From positions 124,001 to 188,000 of the forward strand of contig JAVJNS010000007.1 of the NCBI GenBank assembly GCA_040217155.1: 64,000 bases of DNA, in the 5' to 3' direction. Numbering within the stretch: position 1 is the first letter of the stretch; the number at the start of each line of letters is the position of its first letter. The translations under genes and the position numbers were made by a program. Shown here piece after piece: positions 43,562 through 52,962 of this stretch. The notes beneath the pieces were generated by a model that had not been told where the DNA came from, did not search any database, and was given only the letters and a program-made list of their open reading frames with translations. Source of the stretch: Pelagibius sp040217155. GTDB lineage: Bacteria; Pseudomonadota; Alphaproteobacteria; Kiloniellales; Kiloniellaceae.

Positions 43562-44401
43562 ATGACGCAGAAATCCAGATATTTCGCCCGGACTGCCGGC
43601 CTGACTTTGGCATTGCTGCTGTCAGCGGCTCCGCTCAGCGGCGCCAATGCCGGGGCCCATTCTGCCGCCGAATCGGTCGCCATGCCCGGCGGCGGCAACA
43701 CCAACATCGCCCAACTGAAGCAGATCAGCGGATTCACCGGCAACATGGACTTCGGCTACTCCGACGGCCAGTACAATGTCGTCGGCACGTCCTTCAACAA
43801 GTTCATCAAGTTGCGCTTCACAGTGAACTGCCCGGCGAACTACCGGGTGCACGAAGCCGGCATCCGCGTGCGCGGCGGCGATGTCCAAAACTACGACTTC
43901 GAACTGGTATCCCCTGGCGACGTGCCTTTCGACCAGAACACCTGGGAGCAGGCGCTGGAACAGGAGCCCTGGAAATTCGACGCCGCCGTAGGGGCGGGCA
44001 TCGATGCCCTTGATGCCGCCGGCAACAACGGTCCGGTCTATGTCAGCCTCAACGAGGTCCTGGACAGCCGAACCGAGTTCTACGGCTCCTGCTCGCCGAG
44101 CCAGCCCAGTTCCGGCTTGCCGTTCCTGTTCTACGACAGCACCAGCGACAACGGCCACATGCGCCCGATGACCCGCATGCGCTATCAGTTAAAGCACAGC
44201 GCCGTTGCCAAGTCTCGAACAGGGCCGAAGGCAGTGTCCGGGGCCGCATCCGCAGCGCCGGGCGCCGAGCGTCTGCGCCACCGCGATCGCGCTTTGTCGT
44301 CAGCCGCAGCAAGCGCGCCGGCAGCGCCGGTGTTGACGGTGCCGGGCGGCTGCCCCTACGACTGCCCACCGCCGGCACGACAGCAGCAACTGCGCCGGTG
44401 A
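43562..44401 (+). CDS. Secreted protein of unknown function
   Basis: A 279-residue protein with a clear Sec signal peptide (about residues 1-30, TAGLTLALLLSAAPLSGANA). The mature domain (about 45-215) has several Cys and aromatic residues, but I recognise no family. The C-terminal 60 residues are Ala/Pro/Arg-rich low complexity ending in a GGCPYDCPPP motif with two cysteines. It is followed by a good rho-independent terminator, so it is monocistronic. Likely periplasmic or surface-exposed. Confidence 0.65.
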   Translation: MTQKSRYFARTAGLTLALLLSAAPLSGANAGAHSAAESVAMPGGGNTNIAQLKQISGFTGNMDFGYSDGQYNVVGTSFNKFIKLRFTVNCPANYRVHEAGIRVRGGDVQNYDFELVSPGDVPFDQNTWEQALEQEPWKFDAAVGAGIDALDAAGNNGPVYVSLNEVLDSRTEFYGSCSPSQPSSGLPFLFYDSTSDNGHMRPMTRMRYQLKHSAVAKSRTGPKAVSGAASAAPGAERLRHRDRALSSAAASAPAAPVLTVPGGCPYDCPPPARQQQLRR

Positions 44402-44439
44402 CCCTGGGCAAGCGATCTCGCTAAGCCCTCCGCCAACTC

Positions 44440-44471
44440 GGCCCGGTGTCTTCAGGCACCGGGCCTCTTCT
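44440..44471 (+). terminator. Rho-independent terminator after the secreted-protein gene
   Basis: Stem GGCCCGGTG / CACCGGGCC (9 bp) with an 8-nt loop, followed by TCTTCT, starting 39 bp after the stop codon at 44401. Confidence 0.75.
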
Positions 44472-44596
44472 ATGGCCTTGTTTGGTATCACGTTCAGACC
44501 GGTGCTGCGCCAATTCGCCACCATCTTCCCACTACCGGGAGCAGAGCGGAGCCGTTAAGCTCAACGCATAACAACAAGCAGTGGGAGGACAGTGAA

Positions 44597-45841
44597 ATGC
44601 GCAGAATCATACCTCTGGTATCCCTCGCCGCGATGTTGCTGGCGACACCGGCCCTGGCGCAGAGCAACCTGGAAAAACTCAGCGGTTTCAAGAAGACCGG
44701 CGTGACAGAGTTCGAAGTCATTGAGCAGGGCGGCGACTATGCCGACGGGATCCGCAAGACCCTTGAGCGGATCAACCTACCCAGCGGCTTCAAGATCGAG
44801 CTCTACGCCGTGGTTCCCGATGCCCGTCACATGGCGGTTGGTCCGCAGGGCATCGTGACCTTCGTCGGCACACGCAAGACCAAAGTCTGGTCGGTGACCG
44901 ACCGCAACAAGGATCGGGTCGCCGACGAAGTGAAGAGCTTCGCCCCGTCCATCGACTTTGCGATTCCCAACGGACCTTGCTTCTCTGATGATGGATTCCT
45001 CTATATCGCCGAACAGAATCGCCTTCTGGTCTATCCGGCCGCCGAATTCTTCTACGAGAGCCCTGATGTAGCGGCCTTCAATGTGGTGGCCGAGGGCAAG
45101 CTGATTCCGCCGGATGAAGAGAGCTACAACCACACGGCGCGGGTCTGCAGCATCGGCCCCGATGACAAGATTTACATAACGATCGGGCAACCGTTCAACG
45201 TGTTTGCGCCGGAGAAGATGGATCTCTACAGCGAGGCCGGCATCGGCGGAATCATCCGCATGAATCGCGACGGCACGCAGCGGGAGGTATACACACAGGG
45301 GGTCCGCAATTCCGTCGGCCTCGACTTCAACCCAGCCAACGGCGACCTGTGGTTCACCGACAATCAGGTCGACGGCATGGGTGACGACATTCCACCCGGC
45401 GAATTGAATCGCCAGACCGCCAAAGGCCAGCACTTCGGCTTTCCCTGGTATGGCGGCGGCGACACCCGAACCAACGAGTACGCGGACTCCGAGCCGCCGG
45501 CCGACGTGATCTTCCCCGAAGTCAACATGGTGGCCCATGCCGCCGACCTCGGCATGCATTTCTATGAGGGGAAAATGTTTCCGGCGAAGTATCGCGGTGG
45601 GATCTTCTCGGCACAGCACGGCTCCTGGAACCGCACCACGCCGGTCGGCGCGAGGGTGATGTACACGCCGGTCAACGAAGACGGTTCGGCCGGTGAGACG
45701 GAAGTCTTCGCCGACGGCTGGATCGACGCCAATGGTGAATACCTTGGACGGCCGGTCGACGTGGTCGAACTGCGCGACGGTTCGATCCTGGTCTCCGACG
45801 ATCTCGCCGGCGCCATCTACCGTATCTCCTACGGCAACTAA
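44597..45841 (+). CDS. Periplasmic PQQ-type sugar dehydrogenase (sorbosone dehydrogenase-like)
   Basis: A 414-residue exported beta-propeller. Signal peptide 1-21 (VSLAAMLLATPALAQ). The mature part contains GVRNSVGLDFNPANGDLWFTDNQVDGMGDD, then HFGFPWYGGGDTRTNEY and FSAQHGSWNRTTPVG, the hallmark region of the glucose/sorbosone dehydrogenase (GSDH) fold. Family members bind PQQ and oxidise sugars in the periplasm, passing electrons to cytochrome c. It precedes a small cytochrome c gene by 94 bp across a terminator. Confidence 0.82.
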   Translation: MRRIIPLVSLAAMLLATPALAQSNLEKLSGFKKTGVTEFEVIEQGGDYADGIRKTLERINLPSGFKIELYAVVPDARHMAVGPQGIVTFVGTRKTKVWSVTDRNKDRVADEVKSFAPSIDFAIPNGPCFSDDGFLYIAEQNRLLVYPAAEFFYESPDVAAFNVVAEGKLIPPDEESYNHTARVCSIGPDDKIYITIGQPFNVFAPEKMDLYSEAGIGGIIRMNRDGTQREVYTQGVRNSVGLDFNPANGDLWFTDNQVDGMGDDIPPGELNRQTAKGQHFGFPWYGGGDTRTNEYADSEPPADVIFPEVNMVAHAADLGMHFYEGKMFPAKYRGGIFSAQHGSWNRTTPVGARVMYTPVNEDGSAGETEVFADGWIDANGEYLGRPVDVVELRDGSILVSDDLAGAIYRISYGN

Positions 45842-45863
45842 GCAGCGGAAAGCCAGTTCAACG

Positions 45864-45892
45864 GCGGCCGGGTGTCACGCCCGGCCGCTTTT
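45864..45892 (+). terminator. Rho-independent terminator after the PQQ dehydrogenase gene
   Basis: Stem GCGGCCGGG / CCCGGCCGC with a 7-nt loop, followed by TTTT. It starts 22 bp after the stop codon at 45841 and ends before the cytochrome gene, so partial read-through to the cytochrome is possible. Confidence 0.85.
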
Positions 45893-45935
45893 CCTTACCG
45901 CCAGCCGTTGCCGAGACCAACACCGGATGACTTTG

Positions 45936-46268
45936 ATGAAGACCTTTCTCACAATACCACTGCTGGCCGCCCTGGCTCTGGCCAGTTTGCCGCAGGCGGC
46001 CGAGGCCGGCGATGCGGCCGCCGGCCGCAAGAAGGCCCGCCAATGCCAGACCTGCCACGGTATCGACGGCATCGCCAAAATCCCGATCGCCCCCCATATC
46101 GCCGGGGAGAGCGAGATCTACCTGGCCACCCAGTTGAAGGCCTTCCGCTCCGGCAAGCGCGAGCACGAGATCATGTCGGTGATTGCAAAGGATCTGAGCG
46201 ACGAAGACATCTCGGATCTCTCGGCCTGGTATGCCTCCATCAAGATCACCGCCACCATGCCGGAGTAG
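45936..46268 (+). CDS. Small periplasmic cytochrome c
   Basis: A 110-residue class I cytochrome c. Signal peptide to about residue 24 (PLLAALALASLPQAAEA), heme motif CQTCH, and Met axial ligand most likely in the helix around EIMSVIAKDLSDED. The conserved DLSAWYASI end is present. Family role: soluble electron carrier. It is next to the PQQ-type dehydrogenase and is a natural electron acceptor for it. The start is ATG 45936; ATG 45927 three codons upstream is equally possible. Confidence 0.85.
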   Translation: MKTFLTIPLLAALALASLPQAAEAGDAAAGRKKARQCQTCHGIDGIAKIPIAPHIAGESEIYLATQLKAFRSGKREHEIMSVIAKDLSDEDISDLSAWYASIKITATMPE

Positions 46269-46459
46269 AGGCGCCGTTTCGGCAATGTACGGTTTGCGGC
46301 CCCAGTTCGGCGCCGGCCCCTGGACTGGCTGGCACGCCAAATCACGCCGGCCGGGACCAAAATCGGCTGAATCGCGGGAAATTACACGCCAATGGCGCGC
46401 CGCCGGATTACCTCACGCGAGCGATTCAATTCCTCACCATCTAACGGTAAACTGGCGGA

Positions 46460-47422
46460 ATGTGCAGGTCCTGGCGATTTCTTCTCATAGCCGCTCTCGG
46501 CGCGCTGTTGCTGTTTTCCGGCAAGGCCTCGGCCCTCGGCCAACCGGCTCTGCTGGAAATGGAAACGCTGCTGCGCGACCTGGGTTTCGATCCCGGCACA
46601 GTCGACGGCACGGTCGACGACGCCACCATCGCGGCGATCCAGCGCTACAAGGACTTTGCCCTGCTGCCCGGTGAACCCGAGCCAAGCGAGAGGCTGCTGG
46701 ACGAACTGCGCGGCGTCGCCGCCGCCTTCGCCGCATTGAGCGCCGCCAAAGAGGACCCGGCGGCGTCATCGACCCTCGCCCCCGGCGCGCCGGAGCCGAA
46801 CGATCCGCCGCCGCGGCAAAACGGCGCGCCGGGGCCAGCGGCTGAAAAGGTCATCGTGCCGCCGCCGCCCCCCCCGGCGAAACTGAAACCGCTTGAAAAC
46901 CTGGTGCAACCGGAAACGACCGAACCCGTCGACGACGACAAGCAGGAGGTTGCCGAGCTGCCACCCGCAGCAGAGGTGGTCGAAGACCCGCCCGCCAAAG
47001 CGGCGCCGGACGGCCAGCCGGCGGAACACGTCGCGGAGCCGCCGCTCTTGGACGATCAAAAACCTCAGGCCGCCGATCCGGTGCCGCGCGACCCCATTGA
47101 CGAGGCACAGGCCAGGATCGACGCCGAACTGGCGCCCTACCGCGATGACTTGAGCAGCGGAGGATTGTCCCGCGAAGATTTGGCCAAGCAGTTCAATGCG
47201 GAAGGTCGCCAGGCCCTGCAGACCGCGCAATACGACGAGGCAGTGGTGAAATTCTCCGTGGCGATCCGGCTCAACCCGAACTTCGCCGGCGCCTATTCGA
47301 ACCGCGGCACCGCCTATCAGCAACAAAACGAAAGCGAGCTTGCGGCAGCCGACTTCGCCAAGGCGAGAGAACTCGGCTTCGGCGGGCTTCGCATCCGCGA
47401 CGGCACGAATCCGTTCAACTGA
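46460..47422 (+). CDS. PG-binding-like and TPR protein with Pro-rich linker
   Basis: A 320-residue exported protein. Signal peptide about 1-26. Residues about 28-75 form a peptidoglycan-binding-like module (LEMETLLRDLGFDPGTVDGTVDDATIAAIQRYKD). Residues about 95-215 are Pro/Ala/Glu-rich, probably disordered, with a run of seven prolines. Residues about 235-305 are two TPR-like helices (NAEGRQALQTAQYDEAVVKF, AGAYSNRGTAYQQQNESELA). Such architecture suggests an envelope scaffold that contacts cell wall and partners. Function unknown. Confidence 0.75.
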   Translation: MCRSWRFLLIAALGALLLFSGKASALGQPALLEMETLLRDLGFDPGTVDGTVDDATIAAIQRYKDFALLPGEPEPSERLLDELRGVAAAFAALSAAKEDPAASSTLAPGAPEPNDPPPRQNGAPGPAAEKVIVPPPPPPAKLKPLENLVQPETTEPVDDDKQEVAELPPAAEVVEDPPAKAAPDGQPAEHVAEPPLLDDQKPQAADPVPRDPIDEAQARIDAELAPYRDDLSSGGLSREDLAKQFNAEGRQALQTAQYDEAVVKFSVAIRLNPNFAGAYSNRGTAYQQQNESELAAADFAKARELGFGGLRIRDGTNPFN

Positions 47423-47541
47423 TCGCCTGATTCTCGCACTTGCCGTGTGTCGGATAGCCGTGGCGGTTACTGTAGCCGTGCCGGCGCGCAGGGTCCGATC
47501 AAATCGACACAAGCGGCACCACGCCATGCGCCGGAAAATGT

Positions 47542-48909
47542 CTACGGGAAGACCCCGATGAGGCGGCCCCAAAGATAGTGCAGCGGCGAGAGCACCAGAG
47601 CCGCGATGACGAAGTAAAGCGCCATGACCTTCATCGACTGTCCGGGCGGCACGCCGAGCAAGGTGAAACCCACCAGGACCGGCGGCGCCTGGAAGGGAAA
47701 AGCGAAGATGACGAAGGCCGGGACCTGCGCCATCAGTGCGGCTTCCAAAGGCCAGTCAAGGCTTTGGGTGATGGAGGCCGCCAGCGGCGTGAAGACCGCC
47801 GGAACGGCCGGCAGCGTCGTGAAGGTTGCCATGATCATGGCGCTGCCCTGCACCACGGCATACTTGGCGGGTGCCGGAAGCCCGCTGAGGGGCGCCACCG
47901 CGGCCACCTCCGCCCACATCAAGTCGCCAAGGCCGCTGTGGCTGACCACCCCACCCAGGCCGATCGAACCCGCGGCAAAGAACCAGGGACCGAAGTTGAG
48001 CTTGCCGAGGGCCTGCGGCGGCAGGAGGCCGATGCCGGGCATCAGGCAGAGTACCGCCGCGGTCAAGCCGATCCAGGCCGAGGAAATGCCGTGCAGACTG
48101 TCGGTGGTCCAGAAGGCCAGGGTCACCGCCAGCAGCAGTCCGATCTTCACCTGATCGCGGGTCCAGGGTGCCGGGCGAGCTTCCGGCAGCGAAATGCGGT
48201 TCTCGCCGGGAAAGGTCCGCAGGACCAGCGTGGGGATCAGCAGAAAAGCGCCGAACCCAAGCACCGGGAAATTCAACAGCAGGTATTCGAAATAGGTCAG
48301 GTTGAATCCGTAAATCGCTTCCGCCGCCCCCATCAGGACCAGGTTCGGGACATTGGAGGTGATGATGGCAAAGGCCGGCACCACAGCGCCCAGGATGGTG
48401 GCGATGAACAGGCCATGGCGGCGCGTTTCGTCCAGACCGAGGCGCTCAGCCAGCGCCAGCACCAGCGGAGTCAACAGCAGCACCCGCCCCATGGCCGAAG
48501 GGATGAAGAAGGCCATGACCAGGCTGGTGACGGCAACGAGCCAGATGAGACCGGGATAGGACGTGAGCCGTCCAAGGATGCGGTCGAAGAGGGCGTGCCC
48601 CATGTCGTGCCGCCCGATCACCTCGCTCAACACCAGGCCGGCGAAAACAAGCCATACGGCTTTGGACTCAAAGCCCGCCAGCGCCACATGATCGGGGGCC
48701 AGCCCGGTCAGCAGCAATAGCGTGAAGAACATCAGCGCGGTCAGCTCGGCAGGGATTGCCAGGGTGGCCCAAAGGAAGGCAACCAGCACCGCCAGAAGAG
48801 CGATGGAGAGCAGTGGCGCGGCGCCGGCCACAAAGGAGAAGAAAAACGCCGCGGCGATAGCCGCCGCCACCGCGCGGCTCACCATCTGCTGCCTGGACTG
48901 CTGAACCAT
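47542..48909 (-). CDS. SLC13/ArsB-type anion permease
   Basis: A 455-residue protein with about twelve helices of the ion-transporter superfamily: ESKAVWLVFAGLVLSEVIGR, SAMGRVLLLTPLVLALAERLG, ITSNVPNLVLMGAAEAI, and the mirrored MATFTTLPAVPAVFTPLA late in the sequence. Family members exchange di- or tricarboxylates, sulfate or arsenite with ions. It is convergent with the TPR gene and divergent from the tartrate dehydratase genes, so a dicarboxylate such as tartrate is a reasonable guess but not established. Confidence 0.82.
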   Translation of the reverse strand: MVQQSRQQMVSRAVAAAIAAAFFFSFVAGAAPLLSIALLAVLVAFLWATLAIPAELTALMFFTLLLLTGLAPDHVALAGFESKAVWLVFAGLVLSEVIGRHDMGHALFDRILGRLTSYPGLIWLVAVTSLVMAFFIPSAMGRVLLLTPLVLALAERLGLDETRRHGLFIATILGAVVPAFAIITSNVPNLVLMGAAEAIYGFNLTYFEYLLLNFPVLGFGAFLLIPTLVLRTFPGENRISLPEARPAPWTRDQVKIGLLLAVTLAFWTTDSLHGISSAWIGLTAAVLCLMPGIGLLPPQALGKLNFGPWFFAAGSIGLGGVVSHSGLGDLMWAEVAAVAPLSGLPAPAKYAVVQGSAMIMATFTTLPAVPAVFTPLAASITQSLDWPLEAALMAQVPAFVIFAFPFQAPPVLVGFTLLGVPPGQSMKVMALYFVIAALVLSPLHYLWGRLIGVFP

Positions 48910-49322
48910 CGCTTCCCTGCCGTCTCACCTTAGACATGCCGACGCAGAGGGCTTCTCCTATCCGCAGCCCTGTTGCCGCCGCCCTGCCATTGGGGAACCG
49001 TGGCGTCGCTGATATCGAATCGGAAAGCGGAAACAACCCCTCTTGCGTCGCCTTAGAATAGCCGCGCCATCAAATCGAGCCCAGCGCGGATCCTGCAAGG
49101 CAGGGTCCCGCGCTGCCTGGATTGACGCCGCTCGACAGGCTACACTGGGCACAGTCGAGCTGCGGGAACTTCGGTGGCCTACAGTTCATGAAGAGCGCGC
49201 GGGCGCCGGGGTGACTGAGTGCCGGCGTGGCGTGACCGGCCGCTGCCGAGATCGTGCAGCCTGCCCCAAGACCTTGCCCAGTTTCGCGGCGCCGCCAGGG
49301 CTGAGCGCCAGGAGAGTGTGAA
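48910..49322. other. 413-bp divergent intergenic region, no gene seen
   Basis: Between the leftward permease gene and the rightward dehydratase alpha gene. Unusually GC-rich throughout. A TTGACG at about 49121 and a TACACT nearby are too close together for a sigma-70 promoter. No RNA gene or clear operator recognised. Confidence 0.4.
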
Positions 49323-50288
49323 ATGATCGAGATTGCCAAGCTTGAAGCCACTGCCCTGGCGCTGACCGAGAAGGCCGCGATCGAGATTCCAGATGACTAC
49401 CTGACCGGTCTGAAAGCCGTCGCCGAGGCCGAGGACGGCGATCTGTCGTCCTTTGTTTTGCAGGCGATGCTGGAAAACTATGAAGTCGCCAAGGAAGACC
49501 GGCGCGCCATGTGCGCGGATACCGGCCTGCCGCGATGGTTCGTCAAGTTCGGCAACGAGTCCAGGATCGAGGGTGGACCGGTGGCCCTGGAAGCCGCGCT
49601 GCGCCGGGCGACTGCGGTCTCGACCCGCGAACTGCCTCTACGGCCCAACCGGGTCCATCCGCTGTGGCGAACCGATCACAACAACAATGTCGGCATCAAT
49701 GCGCCGGAAATCGAATACAGCTTCGAGCCGGACGGCGCCTGGATCGACATCACGACGGTTCACAAGGGTGGCCTGTTCGGCACCGACTATCGCATGCTTT
49801 TTCCCGGCGACGGAATCGAAGGCATCCGGCGCTTCTATCTCGATACTTTGGTCGCTTTCGGAAAGCGCGGACTCGCGTGCCAGCCGGCGATCATGGGCAT
49901 CGGTCTCGGCGGCTCCAAAGACATAACGATGACGCTCGGCAAGCAGGCGGCCTGCCTGCGCACCGTTGGCGACCGCAATCCCGATCCGAAGATCGCGGCG
50001 CTTGAGAAGGAGTTCGTCGAACTCGGCAATTCCATCGGCATGGGCGCCATGGGCTTCGTCGGCAAGTCGATGGTGGTCGATTGCCATATCGAGGTCGGCT
50101 ACACCCATACCGGCGGCATGCCGATGAGCGTGCATGCCTTCTGTCTTTCCTCCCGGCGGGCGACGGCAAGGCTTCATCCGGACGGCCGGGTCGACTACCG
50201 CACCGACCCACTCTGGTTCACGCCCTACACGCGAAGGGAGACGGTCGAATGGCCGCAGCAAAGGAAAAGCTCAGAAAAGTCCGCCTAG
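49323..50288 (+). CDS. Tartrate dehydratase/fumarase class I alpha subunit
   Basis: A 321-residue Fe-S hydratase alpha subunit. It begins with a helical N-terminus and has AMCADTGLPRWFVKFG (cluster Cys), HPLWRTDHNNNVGINAPEIEYSF, and GIGLGGSKDITMTLGKQA. This is the alpha part of class I fumarase/L-tartrate dehydratase, a separate polypeptide here. The enzyme reversibly dehydrates a 2-hydroxydicarboxylate (L(+)-tartrate or malate). It overlaps the beta gene by 40 bp, so the two are co-translated. An anion permease lies divergent. Confidence 0.85.
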   Translation: MIEIAKLEATALALTEKAAIEIPDDYLTGLKAVAEAEDGDLSSFVLQAMLENYEVAKEDRRAMCADTGLPRWFVKFGNESRIEGGPVALEAALRRATAVSTRELPLRPNRVHPLWRTDHNNNVGINAPEIEYSFEPDGAWIDITTVHKGGLFGTDYRMLFPGDGIEGIRRFYLDTLVAFGKRGLACQPAIMGIGLGGSKDITMTLGKQAACLRTVGDRNPDPKIAALEKEFVELGNSIGMGAMGFVGKSMVVDCHIEVGYTHTGGMPMSVHAFCLSSRRATARLHPDGRVDYRTDPLWFTPYTRRETVEWPQQRKSSEKSA

Positions 50289-50929
50289 GGACGAAACCGA
50301 GCCTGGAGGAACTACGCGGCCTGCAGTTGGGAGACGTGGTTTATCTCGATGGCATCGTCTATACGGCCCGCGAGGGTGTCTATAAGAAGGTGATCGAAGA
50401 CGGTCAGGAACCGCCCGTTCCCCTGGCTGATCTGAGTGGGGTCAATTTTCACTGCTCGCCGGCGGCCAGCATCGACGCAGAAGGCAATCCCAAACTGACC
50501 GCGGTGACGGCCACCGCGTCGTTCCGCTTCTCCAAGTGGCTCGAGCAATGGTTTTCGCACTCCGGCGCGAAGATCATCATCGGCAAGGGCGGCATGTCGG
50601 AGAAAGACTACAAGCGCTATTTCGTGCCCAACGGGGCAGTCTACCTGACGACCGTCGGCTACGGCACAGGCGCACTGCTGGGGCGCGGCGTCAAGCGGAT
50701 AAGGGCCGTTCACTGGCACCAGGAACTCGGCATCGCCCAGGCCATGTGGATCCTCGAGGTGGAGGACTTCGGGCCCTTCATCGTCGCCAGCGACCTCGAC
50801 GGCAACAGCCTCTTCGATCGCGAGAACGCCAAGATCGCCGCGAATCTCCCGGCTGCCTATGCGGGCACACGGCCGGCCATCATGCAGCGTTACGGTGAGA
50901 CGGACGACCGTTCCGACGAGGTGATTTGA
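50249..50929 (+). CDS. Tartrate dehydratase/fumarase class I beta subunit
   Basis: A 226-residue beta subunit: VVYLDGIVYTAREGVYKKV, NFHCSPAASIDAEG, IGKGGMSEKDYKRYFVPNGAVYLTTVGYG and VASDLDGNSLFDREN. It starts at ATG 50249 (GGGAG leader) inside the alpha frame. With the alpha subunit it forms the 4Fe-4S hydratase. Which hydroxy acid is used cannot be decided, because fumarase and tartrate dehydratase share these motifs. Confidence 0.85.
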   Translation: MAAAKEKLRKVRLGTKPSLEELRGLQLGDVVYLDGIVYTAREGVYKKVIEDGQEPPVPLADLSGVNFHCSPAASIDAEGNPKLTAVTATASFRFSKWLEQWFSHSGAKIIIGKGGMSEKDYKRYFVPNGAVYLTTVGYGTGALLGRGVKRIRAVHWHQELGIAQAMWILEVEDFGPFIVASDLDGNSLFDRENAKIAANLPAAYAGTRPAIMQRYGETDDRSDEVI

Positions 50930-51044
50930 CCCGCGGTCCAGCACCCGTCTGGAACGGCGCTGCCGTCCGCGCTAGACTGCGCTCAAGCAAGCAACGACTA
51001 CACCGCTCACTTTCGAGAACCGGAGGGCCGGGAGGAGATCCGCC

Positions 51045-51536
51045 ATGATCAAGGGGTTGCACCATAGCGCTTATCGCTGCCGCGATTCAGAGGAAACCCG
51101 TGCATTCTATGAGGATTTCCTCGGCCTTCCGCTGGCCAAGTCATTGGAGATCGGAAGCACCAAGACGGGCCGTGAGACCCGGGCGCTGCATACGTTCTAC
51201 CGCCTGGACGACGGCTCCTACCTCGCGTTTTTCGACGTCCCCGGACAGGCTTTCGCGTTCAAGATACAGCACGACTATGATCTGCACATCGCCCTGGAAG
51301 TGTCGCCCGAAGTTCAACAGAAGATGCTGGCCAAGGGCAAAGCCCTGGGCATGGAAACGCGCGGTCCGGCCGAACATGGCTTCATCGACTCGATCTACTT
51401 CCGCGACCCCAACGGCTATGTCGTTGAACTCGCCGCCAAGCGTCCGGGACACGACGCCAAGATGGATCCGGCGCAAAACGGCGCCCGCGCGCAGCTCGAC
51501 GCCTGGCAAGCGGCCAAAACCAGGGCCGCGGAGTAG
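51045..51536 (+). CDS. VOC-family (glyoxalase/dioxygenase fold) protein
   Basis: A 163-residue protein with one vicinal-oxygen-chelate module: metal His in KGLHHSAYRCRDSEETRAFYEDFLGL, second His in the YDLHIALEV segment, and Glu in RDPNGYVVELA. C-terminal 30 residues are polar and probably disordered. The substrate is unknown. It follows the dehydratase genes by 115 bp on the same strand and might belong to the same transcript. Confidence 0.8.
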   Translation: MIKGLHHSAYRCRDSEETRAFYEDFLGLPLAKSLEIGSTKTGRETRALHTFYRLDDGSYLAFFDVPGQAFAFKIQHDYDLHIALEVSPEVQQKMLAKGKALGMETRGPAEHGFIDSIYFRDPNGYVVELAAKRPGHDAKMDPAQNGARAQLDAWQAAKTRAAE

Positions 51537-51636
51537 CCGGCGAAAATACCCGGACTGTGCGATTGGCCACAGCAGGGCGCGAGCGTCCGGTGCAGGCTGA
51601 GCTTCTCCCGAACGAAACCCGCGGTGGAGCGATTTC

Positions 51637-52335
51637 ATGGCCGACAGCGACAGAAGCTATGCGCTTGGTCAACTCGTGCTCGACTACATCAAGGCCTTCA
51701 TGTGGCCGATGGTGGCGATTGTCGTCGTGGTGATCTATCAGGATGACGTCCGCAAAATCCTAAGCGAACGGGAGGTCGATATCTTCGGCCTGCGCATCGG
51801 CGAGAAGGTCGAACAGATCGAGTCTCAAGCCATGGCGGAGATCGAGGACATCCGCCTGCTGCTGGACGCGCAAAAACAGGCGGAGAACGCCGGCGAGACT
51901 GCGCCGCAACTCAGCGACGACATCGACACCAAGCTCGCCAGCCTGGAGCGCAACCTGTCTCGTGAGATCGCGCAGGTGCAGGATGTGCAGCAGTCCGTTC
52001 AGACGGCGCCACCGAGTGAGCGCACTGCCGCGGTGGACGCGGCCAGCAGCCGCGCGGCCCGGGCCGCCACCGCCGAGCGGCGCGGCTTCGAGGCGTTGAT
52101 CGACCGCAATGTCGACGAAGCGATCGCCGCCTTCGCGGAGGCCCGCCGTATCTGGCCGGAGTACCACAATGTCGCCGAGATTGGCCGAACTCTCAGCAAG
52201 CGAAAGGACGAGCTCGCCGACCGCTCCAGCGCCGCCTGGCCACAGCTTTACCGGGACACTTTGGCGCGTTATTCCTGGGGCCTGCCCGGCGATCTGCGAG
52301 ATGCCATCCGCCGCGAAGCGGCGCAAGCCTATTGA
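51637..52335 (+). CDS. Membrane-anchored coiled-coil protein of unknown function
   Basis: A 232-residue protein. Short N-terminal cytosolic part, one membrane helix (about residues 20-36, FMWPMVAIVVVVIYQDDV), then a long charged alpha-helical stretch (about 45-145) with heptad-like spacing, then a TPR-like helix pair (AFAEARRIWPEYHNVAEIG). No family recognised. It may be a scaffold at the inner membrane. Monocistronic by spacing. Confidence 0.7.
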   Translation: MADSDRSYALGQLVLDYIKAFMWPMVAIVVVVIYQDDVRKILSEREVDIFGLRIGEKVEQIESQAMAEIEDIRLLLDAQKQAENAGETAPQLSDDIDTKLASLERNLSREIAQVQDVQQSVQTAPPSERTAAVDAASSRAARAATAERRGFEALIDRNVDEAIAAFAEARRIWPEYHNVAEIGRTLSKRKDELADRSSAAWPQLYRDTLARYSWGLPGDLRDAIRREAAQAY

Positions 52336-52359
52336 GCCGCCGCCGGCACGCTCTGGGAC

Positions 52360-52920
52360 TCAGACCATGGCACCGGTAAGACGGCCGAATGTCTCGAAGC
52401 GCCCTAGATTGTCTTCCAGGCTGTAGGGGGACTCGCAGAGCGTCTCGGCATCCCACTGGCTGCGCGGCTGAGAATAGAAATTGCCACCGTAGACGTGTAT
52501 GGCCCCGGTGAAGCGGGAAATCGGATTGGTGACCGAGTGGATGATGTCGCGCCCGAGAGGCGCCACGTCCTTCACGCAAAGCGCCTTGGCGCCGGCAGCC
52601 TCGACCCTGCCGTCTTCCCGGTCCGCGATACGCCGCCAGAAGACATTGTCCTCGCGCCCCGAATAAACACCGATGACCGCCCACATTTCGTGGTTGTGCG
52701 GCATGACAGTCATCCAGGGCGCCCAGACTACATTTGCAATGGTCACCTCGTCGTCGGCGTAGAGCTTCTGTACGCCACTCTTGCATGGCTCGCCCAGCGC
52801 CTCGATAACGGCGGCAGGATGGTCCAGCGCCCGCGCCACGACTTCGCGCGCGGCCTTGTGCGTAGCGTCGTCTCGGGCCGCGGCACGGCAATCCTCGATG
52901 AAGCGATCGAGATCAAACAT
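52360..52920 (-). CDS. Cupin-fold, cysteine dioxygenase-like metalloprotein
   Basis: A 186-residue double-stranded beta-helix protein of the predicted metal-dependent COG5553/cysteine dioxygenase-like group. The metal site is PHNHEMWAVIGVYSG (two His and the Glu), and a third His is in HSVTNPISRFTGAIHVYGG. Oxidation of a thiol or other small molecule is inferred from the fold only. It lies 43 bp downstream of a MITE-like element that separates it from the monooxygenase gene. Confidence 0.72.
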   Translation of the reverse strand: MFDLDRFIEDCRAAARDDATHKAAREVVARALDHPAAVIEALGEPCKSGVQKLYADDEVTIANVVWAPWMTVMPHNHEMWAVIGVYSGREDNVFWRRIADREDGRVEAAGAKALCVKDVAPLGRDIIHSVTNPISRFTGAIHVYGGNFYSQPRSQWDAETLCESPYSLEDNLGRFETFGRLTGAMV

Positions 52921-52962
52921 GATTTCCCCTCTTAGGATATACGTCGCGACGATGGCCCATCC

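Noticed and set aside
49110..49145. TTGACG followed by TACACT as a possible promoter of the dehydratase genes
   Set aside because: The spacer is only about 13 bp, too short for a sigma-70 promoter.
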